In this document: positions 1-4,572 of the stretch, in pieces
How the letters are laid out: every line of letters starts with the position of its first letter
Numbering within the stretch: position 1 is the first letter of the stretch
Assembly: GCA_043758105.1 (NCBI GenBank)
Contig: JAYVOF010000211.1
Location: 1 to 8,979 of the forward strand
Reading direction: 5' to 3'
Source of the DNA: JANPPS01 sp043758105
GTDB taxonomy: Bacteria; Pseudomonadota; Alphaproteobacteria; Acetobacterales; Acetobacteraceae
Length of the DNA stretch: 8,979 nt
The notes under the pieces: model-generated
Told to the model about the DNA's origin: nothing
The model's database searches: none
What the model saw: only the letters and a program-made list of their open reading frames with translations
Translations under genes and position numbers: made by a program

Positions 1-783
1 GCGATGATCTTCGAGAAGCCCAGCACGCGGACCCGGGTGAGCTTCGAGGTCGCGATGCGGCAGCTGGGGGGCGACGTGATCAACCTCACTGCGCGGGATT
101 TGCAAATCGGCCGCGGCGAGACCATCGCCGACACGGCGCGCGTGCTGTCCCGGTATGTGGACGCGATCATGTTGCGCACCGATGAAGCGTCCAAACTACA
201 TGAAATGGCCGATGCGGCCACGGTCCCGGTGATCAACGGCCTGACCAATCACAGTCATCCCTGCCAATTGATGGCGGACGTGATGACGTTCGAGGAGCAT
301 CGCGGACCGATCGCCGGGCAGATCGTGGCGTGGACCGGCGACGGCAACAACGTCGCGTGTTCATGGATCGAGGCCGCGGTGCGGTTCGGCTTCACCCTGC
401 GCATCGCGGCGCCAGCGGAGCTGCAACCGTCGGCGGCGCTGTTGGATTGGGCGCGGAGCGAGGGCGGCCGGATCGAGATCGCGGCGACGCCGGAACAGGC
501 CGTGGAGGGTGCGCGCTGCGTGGTGACGGATGGCTGGCTCAGCATGTCCGACGATCCGAACCAGAATCGGCACAATCTGCTGGCACCCTACTGCGTGACC
601 CCGGCGCTCATGGCGCGGGCGGCGCCGGACGCCATTTTCATGCATTGCCTGCCGGCGCATCGGGGCGAGGAGGTGTCGGCCGAGGTGATCGACGGCCCGC
701 AATCCGTGGTGTTCGACGGCGCAGAGAACCGGCTGCATGCGCAGAAGGGCGTGCTGGCCTGGGTGTTGGGCGCGGCGCGTTGA
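1..783 (+). CDS. argF: Ornithine carbamoyltransferase, 5'-truncated by the window edge
   Basis: This is the cytoplasmic enzyme that joins carbamoyl phosphate to ornithine to make citrulline in arginine biosynthesis. The frame is open from base 1. Counting from the Met at base 4, the carbamoyl-phosphate loop STRTR is at residues 7-11, HPCQ at 85-88, GDGNNV at 112-117, the ornithine-side DGWLSM at 176-181 and the catalytic HCLP at 214-217. These are all the key motifs of the family. Full-length enzymes are about 300-330 residues, so roughly the first 45-50 residues lie outside the window and the Met at base 4 is internal, not the start. STRTR with HCLP and DGWLSM favours ornithine over aspartate carbamoyltransferase. 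Anabolic argF is preferred to catabolic arcB because no arginine deiminase genes are visible. The stop TGA overlaps the TTG start of the next gene. Confidence 0.95.
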   Translation, partial: AMIFEKPSTRTRVSFEVAMRQLGGDVINLTARDLQIGRGETIADTARVLSRYVDAIMLRTDEASKLHEMADAATVPVINGLTNHSHPCQLMADVMTFEEHRGPIAGQIVAWTGDGNNVACSWIEAAVRFGFTLRIAAPAELQPSAALLDWARSEGGRIEIAATPEQAVEGARCVVTDGWLSMSDDPNQNRHNLLAPYCVTPALMARAAPDAIFMHCLPAHRGEEVSAEVIDGPQSVVFDGAENRLHAQKGVLAWVLGAAR

Positions 784-1040
784 CGGAAGAGATTGCGGCG
801 ACGCCGGGCTGGGTGGATGACCGGCTGGACGCCATTTTGAGCGGCGTTCCTGCGTTGGCGCGGACGGCGTATGCGGATTGCTTGGCGCGGGCCAAGCAAC
901 CGGGCGCACCGTCCGACCTGCTGGGCACGGAATTCGGCCGATGCCGGGCGGTGCTGCGGCAGGCGGTGCCGGGTGCGGCATGGTATGCGCTGGTGCCGAA
1001 GCTGGAGGCGCTAGAGGCGGAGATCGCCGCCGAAAGCTAG
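780..1040 (+). CDS. Small hypothetical protein, translationally coupled to argF
   Basis: I do not recognise this 86-residue protein. The proposed TTG start (780-782) shares bases with the argF stop TGA (781-783), an arrangement typical of coupled genes. GTG at 813 is an alternative start giving 75 residues. No strong Shine-Dalgarno sequence precedes either. The product is soluble, rich in Ala and Leu, and probably helical, with no signal peptide or membrane segment. It contains two Cys (in ADCLAR and GRCRAV) and ends in AEIAAES. The GC-biased codon pattern matches argF and favours real coding, as does the exact abutment. An inverted REP-like pair begins 4 bases after the stop. No function can be assigned. 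It could be a lineage-specific small partner of arginine metabolism, but only position suggests this. Confidence 0.6.
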   Translation: MTEEIAATPGWVDDRLDAILSGVPALARTAYADCLARAKQPGAPSDLLGTEFGRCRAVLRQAVPGAAWYALVPKLEALEAEIAAES

Positions 1041-1044
1041 TCTG

Positions 1045-1195
1045 CTTCCCTCTCTCCCTTCGGGAGAGGGCGGGGGTGAGGGAGACAACGGAGGCTGGCT
1101 TCCGCGAGTGCGCTAGAGTGGCAGTTGCGACTATGCTGAGGATTGCGCCGGTCGTTTCCCTCACCCCAGCCCTCTCCCGGAGGGAGAGGGGGAAG
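1045..1195. repeat. Inverted pair of REP-like palindromic units (BIME/MITE-like)
   Basis: Two units of about 41 bases face each other: 1045-1085 and, as reverse complement, 1155-1195. Each has a stem of the CTCTCCC...GGGAGAG type with a tiny loop, followed by a GGGGTGAGGG tail. The two units match at most positions, and weaker symmetry continues a few bases inward. The spacer of about 70 bases holds no gene. The element fills the gap between two convergent genes (stops at 1040 and 1202), so it probably ends transcription from both sides. Similar CCCTCTCCC/GGGTGAGGG units occur as dispersed repeats in many proteobacteria. That this one is dispersed is expected but not visible here. Confidence 0.8.
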
Positions 1196-1201
1196 ATGCT
1201 T

Positions 1202-1663
1202 TCATGCCGCTTCCGGCCAGAAGGCATCGTCCATGAGTTGGGCGAAAGTATAGGGACTGGCCCAGGGAAATAGGTCCCGCGGCAGATCCGTCTCACGCTC
1301 GGCACGGAGGACCGCATCGCCGTACGCGTCGGCCAAAGCCTCGTCTTGCCAGGCCCTTAGGCTGGGGTTGTCACGCAAGTGGCGGGCGAGTTGGCGGCGT
1401 TGTTCTTCGATCGTCAGCCGCCAGCTTTTACCCTGCCGGGCGGGCTGATACGACCATTTCAACAGATGGAGCAGCAGCACGGCCAATCGGCTGACCATCT
1501 CACGCTTTTCACCACGGCCCAAGGTTTCGATCTCCTCGGCCAGATGCGGCAGGTCTAGTTCGCTGAGGCGCCCGGCGCGCAACAGGGCGGCCTGCTCCTC
1601 CGTCCAGGCGTGAAAATCACTGTCGTAGCGGGCGACGTCCTGCGAGGGTGGGTGATCGTCCAT
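1202..1663 (-). CDS. DUF29 family protein
   Basis: This 153-residue protein has the DUF29 pattern: YDSDFHAWTEEQAALLR near residues 13-29, then LPHLAEEIETLGR at 38-50, a hydrophobic helix VSRLAVLLLHLLKW at 57-70, and SWRLTIEEQRRQL at 80-92. DUF29 proteins are common in alphaproteobacteria and cyanobacteria, are mostly helical, and have no established function. The ATG at 1663 is chosen because CGGAGAG lies just upstream and because the family usually starts close to the YDxDFxAW motif; the frame could extend upstream to 1750 but would enter the preceding gene. It is the last gene of a four-gene minus-strand cluster, 19 bases after the DUF6065-like gene, and is followed by the REP-like pair. 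No signal peptide or clear membrane segment is seen. Confidence 0.85.
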   Translation of the reverse strand: MDDHPPSQDVARYDSDFHAWTEEQAALLRAGRLSELDLPHLAEEIETLGRGEKREMVSRLAVLLLHLLKWSYQPARQGKSWRLTIEEQRRQLARHLRDNPSLRAWQDEALADAYGDAVLRAERETDLPRDLFPWASPYTFAQLMDDAFWPEAA

Positions 1664-1682
1664 TCTGCTCTCCGGGCCGATA

Positions 1683-2597
1683 TTAGCACGGCTCGGTGAC
1701 GGCCGCGCTCGTTTTGGCAGTGATGCGGGCGGCGATGGCAGCGTCAACACCCATCGTGGTCAATACAGGCCCAAGGTCGGCACCAGCCCTTGCGGCGGTG
1801 AGCAAGGTGCTCAGCTCGTCCTCATCGAGCGTCAGCGTGGCGACCGGCGTTTCGTTCAGCAACCCGGCCGCGAACGGTTTGACGCGGAGCCGGGTGCGGT
1901 GGTCCGGGTGGGGCTTTTCGGACTTCATCGTCACGCCGCGAAAGTATTTCTTCTGCCATTTCTCGGTCGGCAGGCGAGGCTTGGGGATCTTTTGGTCGAT
2001 CAGGAATTCATTGCGGGACTTGGTCCACAACGCAAAATTCTCGGCCAATTCCGGGTCGTCATCGATGTGCACCGCCTTGGGCTCGAACCGGTCCAGCACG
2101 CCGCGCTGGATGGGGAAGATGAAGCTGATGGGCTCACCCTTGGCGAATTTCACCCAATGATTCCGGCGGGTAAAGCGCCAATTCATGGTGAAGGTATAGG
2201 GGGACCAATCCGCCTCCACGATGCCGGACAGGGCCGCGATGCCGTCCTTGGCGCGGTTGGGGGAGCCCATGATGAACAAATCCCAGCCCGGCGGCGTCTG
2301 AAACAGGCCCTGGATATGGAACGTGAGCACGCCCTGGCCGAAGGCGGAGATGGCTTCGTTCTGGGCCGGCGTCTGCGGCGGGTTGCGGACGATCACGTCC
2401 TCCGTCCGGCTGCCGCCGTTCCAATACGCCTCGACATCGACCGGGCACAGGATCTCCCAGCCATGCGCGTTGGCGATATTGAGCGGCAGGCAGCGATAGG
2501 CGAAGGTTTCTGGGGTTTCATCCATCCACGGCCGGGTGGCCTCGGCGGGGCGGATGATCGGGTCCCAGCCGGGGTGGAGGAAGCAGATCAGATCCAT
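1683..2597 (-). CDS. DUF6065-like hypothetical protein
   Basis: This 304-residue protein resembles the DUF6065 family (assigned from memory of family style, not from a search). Features include HPGWDPIIRPA at residues 8-18, HGWEILCPVDVEAYWNGG at 45-62, a central QGLFQTPPGWDLFIMGSPN at 96-114, TMNWRFTR at 137-144, FPIQRG at 161-166 and WQKKYFRG at 214-221. It is rich in Trp, Pro and Phe and looks like a globular cytoplasmic enzyme or binding protein, but no catalytic motif can be named. The Ala-rich tail after about residue 245 may be an extension. The start at 2597 is 7 bases after the vapC stop; an upstream ATG at 2672 would lie inside vapC. There is no good Shine-Dalgarno sequence, which suggests coupling to vapC translation. 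Confidence 0.72.
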   Translation of the reverse strand: MDLICFLHPGWDPIIRPAEATRPWMDETPETFAYRCLPLNIANAHGWEILCPVDVEAYWNGGSRTEDVIVRNPPQTPAQNEAISAFGQGVLTFHIQGLFQTPPGWDLFIMGSPNRAKDGIAALSGIVEADWSPYTFTMNWRFTRRNHWVKFAKGEPISFIFPIQRGVLDRFEPKAVHIDDDPELAENFALWTKSRNEFLIDQKIPKPRLPTEKWQKKYFRGVTMKSEKPHPDHRTRLRVKPFAAGLLNETPVATLTLDEDELSTLLTAARAGADLGPVLTTMGVDAAIAARITAKTSAAVTEPC

Positions 2598-2604
2598 GGT
2601 GGGC

Positions 2605-2982
2605 CTATTGGGACTGAGCGGGCGTGAATGCCACACCCAAGTGTTCGGCGATGCTATGAAGCCGTTTGTCACGGGTCCAGAGCTTGGTGTCTTGGGTTAG
2701 TTTTACGCTGGCAAGGAGATGGACGTCCACGTAACCTACACCCCGGCTGAACAGTGCGTGCCGAGCGATGAAGCGAAGGACCTCCGAATCGGTGCCGATC
2801 TCGGCACACGGCATGTCCGATAGCGCGTTGATGACGGTCTCACGCTTACTCAGATTTCCGAGTGACAGCTCACCGATCACGAAGGGATGGGTCATCACCG
2901 ATCCCTTCGTGAGTTGAATCACAAGAGCTTGGTCGGTTTGGCGGAGATGATCGATCCAGACCGACGTATCGACTAAGATCAC
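2605..2982 (-). CDS. vapC: VapC-type PIN-domain ribonuclease toxin
   Basis: VapC toxins are Mg2+-dependent RNases, often cutting tRNA or rRNA, held inactive by VapB. The 125 residues are one PIN domain. The acidic metal site is complete: Asp5 in VDTSVWID, Glu38 in VIGELSLG, Asp86 in GYVDVHLLAS and Asp105 in LWTRDKRL. The toxin therefore looks catalytically intact. Length is typical (about 120-140). The start is GTG at 2982-2980, sharing 4 bases with the vapB stop, the usual antitoxin-toxin coupling. The DUF6065-like gene follows after 7 bases. Targets cannot be predicted from sequence. Repression of the operon by the VapBC complex is expected from the family. Confidence 0.93.
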   Translation of the reverse strand: MILVDTSVWIDHLRQTDQALVIQLTKGSVMTHPFVIGELSLGNLSKRETVINALSDMPCAEIGTDSEVLRFIARHALFSRGVGYVDVHLLASVKLTQDTKLWTRDKRLHSIAEHLGVAFTPAQSQ

Positions 2983-3170
2983 GCAAGCCGACGACGCGGC
3001 GGTGCCTCGAGCTCCGGCTCGGTGCCGCCCAGCCGGGCGAGGCGCCGGGCGCTTTCCCGCTCGATCAAGGCGGTCAAGGCTTCGCGGATCAGGCTGGATT
3101 TCTCTTGCAATCCGGTAAAGGCCTGGGCCTTGGCGATCAAGTCGTCATCGAGGGCGAGGGTGGTGCGCAT
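2979..3170 (-). CDS. vapB: VapB-type antitoxin, ribbon-helix-helix
   Basis: This 63-residue antitoxin would bind DNA through its N-terminal ribbon-helix-helix and block VapC through its C-terminal tail. MRTTLALDDDLIAKA forms the beta strand and first helix, KSSLIREALTALIERE at 24-39 the second helix, and the segment ARRLARLGG at 41-49 plus the Pro/Arg-rich end would be the toxin-binding tail. This is the VapB style often annotated DUF2191. The ATG at 3170 is preceded by GGAGG with a 7-base spacer. The stop overlaps the vapC GTG. The upstream region carries a promoter and two dyads suitable for autoregulation. Confidence 0.92.
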   Translation of the reverse strand: MRTTLALDDDLIAKAQAFTGLQEKSSLIREALTALIERESARRLARLGGTEPELEAPPRRRLA

Positions 3171-3177
3171 GGTTTAT

Positions 3178-3223
3178 CCTCCGTCGGAGGCACACATTTA
3201 GCACCATTTGATGACGGGATCAA
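3178..3223 (-). promoter_or_regulatory. vapBC promoter with two operator-like dyads
   Basis: On the minus strand TTGATC (3223-3218) and TAAATG (3200-3195) are separated by exactly 17 bases, a good sigma70-type -35/-10 pair. Transcription would start near 3188. Two dyads overlap it: TTGAT-N6-ATCAA at 3208-3223 covers the -35 and spacer, and the perfect 13-base palindrome CCTCCGTCGGAGG at 3178-3190 covers the predicted start and contains the vapB ribosome binding site. This matches the layout of VapB-repressed operons. The promoter assignment is inference from spacing and similarity. Confidence 0.55.
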
Positions 3224-3268
3224 TGCGGCTGAGAGGCAAATTAAACGGTAGTAGGACCTTGACGGGCG

Positions 3269-3344
3269 TGGTGGGCCCGGTGGGACTCGAACCCACGACC
3301 ACAAGATTAAAAGTCCCGTGCTCTACCAGCTGAGCTACAGGCCC
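3269..3344 (-). tRNA. tRNA-Lys (anticodon TTT)
   Basis: The minus strand folds into a full 76-base cloverleaf. A 7-base-pair acceptor stem is formed by GGGCCTG at the 5' end and CGGGCCC at the 3' end (one G-U pair), then discriminator A and an encoded CCA (3271-3269). The D arm is AGCTCAGCTGGTAGAGC, the anticodon loop CTTTTAA gives anticodon TTT, and the T arm is GTGGGTTCGAGTCCCAC. It reads AAA and AAG lysine codons. It lies downstream of the cyclophilin gene on the same strand, separated by a hairpin-rich spacer. No separate strong promoter is visible, apart from TTGACC at 3384-3379 without a good -10. Confidence 0.97.
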
Positions 3345-3350
3345 GTTTGC

Positions 3351-3473
3351 GCCCGCATCAACGACGATGCGGGCGGTTGGTCAACCCGTCATTGCGTGTC
3401 CACTTGGGCGTGGCGATCCAGGGGCGCCTCGGGACAGTCCCTGGCGTCCCTGGATTGCTTCGGCCAATCGGCC
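3351..3473. repeat. Cluster of four hairpins between the cyclophilin gene and tRNA-Lys
   Basis: The spacer holds four dyads: a perfect 9-base-pair stem GCCCGCATC/GATGCGGGC with a 6-base loop (3351-3374), GGTTG-GT-CAACC (3375-3386), a 40-base nested imperfect stem with ATCCAGGG/CCCTGGAT outer arms, GGCG/CGCC middle arms and GGGAC/GTCCC inner arms (3416-3455), and GGCC-AATC-GGCC (3462-3473). None is followed by a clear U-run on either strand. They may be factor-aided or weak terminators after the minus-strand gyrA-coaD-ppi operon, or RNA-stability or processing sites in front of the tRNA. No gene is seen here. Confidence 0.55.
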
Positions 3474-3484
3474 TCACAAAGACG

Positions 3485-4051
3485 TTACTTTGCGTCCGCC
3501 GCCACCGTCACGTGGAGGATCTTGTCCGGGTTGGTCACCTGGCCACTGCCGCCGGCGCCGCGTTTGATGTTGTCCACGAACTCCATGCCCTGCACCACTT
3601 GGCCCCAGATGGTGTATTGTCCATCGAGGCTCGCGGCGGGCGCGAACATTATGTAGAACTGGCTATTGGCGCTATTCGGGTTGCTGGTGCGGGCCGCGCC
3701 CACGGTGCCGCGCAGGAATTTCGTACTCGTGGTGAACTCCGCCGGCAAATCCGGGTATTTGCTGCCGCCGCTGCCGGTGCCGGTCGGGTCGCCGCCCTGC
3801 GCCATGAAGCCCTCGATCACGCGGTGAAACACGATACCGTCGTAAAAATGCTCACGCGCCAGCTGCTTGACGCGCTCGACGTGCTTGGGGGCGAGGTCCG
3901 GGCGGAGGCGGATGACCACGCGTCCGTCCTTCAGATCCATATACAGGGTGTTTTCCGGGTCCAGCGCGGGCTGGGCGGTGGCAGTGTCAGACATCATCGA
4001 TCCGATCGAAAGGGTTGGCAAAAGGGTGAGCAGGGTACGGCGCAGCATCAT
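3485..4051 (-). CDS. Peptidylprolyl cis-trans isomerase, cyclophilin type, probably exported
   Basis: Cyclophilins speed cis-trans isomerisation of X-Pro bonds during protein folding. The 188 residues hold one cyclophilin domain from about residue 35 to the end: FHRVI at 75-79 with catalytic Arg77, GFMAQGGD at 81-88 with Gln85, NSANSQFYI at 126-134 and LDGQYTIWG at 142-150. The position matching Trp121 of human cyclophilin A seems to be Ser141, which would predict weak cyclosporin binding. The N terminus reads as a signal peptide: MMLRR, a hydrophobic stretch at 7-19, then TATA before Gln27. A periplasmic location is therefore likely. The ATG at 4051 overlaps the coaD stop by 4 bases and has GGAG 5 bases upstream. 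Internal Met19/Met20 could give a cytoplasmic form. Confidence 0.92.
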   Translation of the reverse strand: MMLRRTLLTLLPTLSIGSMMSDTATAQPALDPENTLYMDLKDGRVVIRLRPDLAPKHVERVKQLAREHFYDGIVFHRVIEGFMAQGGDPTGTGSGGSKYPDLPAEFTTSTKFLRGTVGAARTSNPNSANSQFYIMFAPAASLDGQYTIWGQVVQGMEFVDNIKRGAGGSGQVTNPDKILHVTVAADAK

Positions 4052-4572
4052 GCGGTCTCCGTTTTGGGGGACCGCACACGCGCGAGCGTGCGGTCCAGCG
4101 TGAGGGCGGGGACGAAGCTCGATACGTCACCGCCCAACCGGGCGATCTCCTTGACGAAGCGCGACGAGATGAACTGGTGCCGCTCGGTCGCCATCAGAAA
4201 CACGGTTTCGACCTCGTGGTCCAGCCGGTAATTCATGCCGGCCATCTGGAATTCGTAATCGAAGTCGCTGACGGCGCGGAGGCCGCGGATGATCACGCCC
4301 GCGTTGTGGGAATGGGCGAAGCCGATCAGCAGGCCGGAGAACGGCACGACCTCGATCTCCGTGCCGGTGCGGGCGGCGATGGTGTCCGTCTCGTTCCGCA
4401 CCAATTCCACGCGTTCTTCCAGCGGAAACAGCGGCCCCTTGCCGGCGTTCTCGGCCACGCCCACCACCAGGCGATGCACCGTGCGGGCAGCGCGGGCGAT
4501 GATGTCCACGTGGCCGTTGGTCACCGGGTCAAAGGTGCCGGGGTAGATGCCGATATGACGCCTATTCGACAT
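4048..4572 (-). CDS. coaD: Phosphopantetheine adenylyltransferase
   Basis: CoaD transfers AMP from ATP to 4'-phosphopantetheine, the fourth step of coenzyme A synthesis in the cytoplasm. The 174 residues match the usual family length of about 160-170. The nucleotidyltransferase signature is present as PGTFDPVTNGH at 11-21 (TxGH type, Thr18 and His21). RGLRAVSDFDYE at 96-107 and ISSRFVKEIARLGG at 135-148 are further CoaD signatures. The ATG at 4572 lies 11 bases inside the end of gyrA and has GAGG 6 bases upstream. A longer frame reaches 4641 but would add an unrelated Arg-rich leader translated over gyrA. The stop overlaps the start of the cyclophilin gene, so translation of the three genes is probably coupled. 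Confidence 0.96.
   Translation of the reverse strand: MSNRRHIGIYPGTFDPVTNGHVDIIARAARTVHRLVVGVAENAGKGPLFPLEERVELVRNETDTIAARTGTEIEVVPFSGLLIGFAHSHNAGVIIRGLRAVSDFDYEFQMAGMNYRLDHEVETVFLMATERHQFISSRFVKEIARLGGDVSSFVPALTLDRTLARVRSPKTETA

Noticed and set aside
361..1317. A 318-codon minus-strand frame over argF and the REP pair
   Set aside because: It reads through antisense argF and both repeat units and gives an Arg/Pro-rich sequence without any domain.
3269..3344. tRNA-Lys as an integration site for the accessory genes
   Set aside because: The tRNA is intact, no integrase gene is seen, no repeat of its 3' end was noticed nearby, and the accessory genes on the far right are 4 kb away.
3356..3384. 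TTGACC (3384-3379, minus strand) as a promoter for tRNA-Lys
   Set aside because: The hexamer at the proper 17-base spacing (TTGATG) is a poor -10, and the start would fall almost at the mature tRNA end.
1045..3473. Repeats considered as a CRISPR array
   Set aside because: There are only two inverted units in one place and unrelated hairpins in the other. No regularly spaced direct repeats or cas genes are present.
3347..4231. A 294-codon plus-strand frame over the tRNA spacer, cyclophilin and coaD
   Set aside because: It is antisense to two genes with complete motifs, and its product is low-complexity Ala/Gly/Arg.
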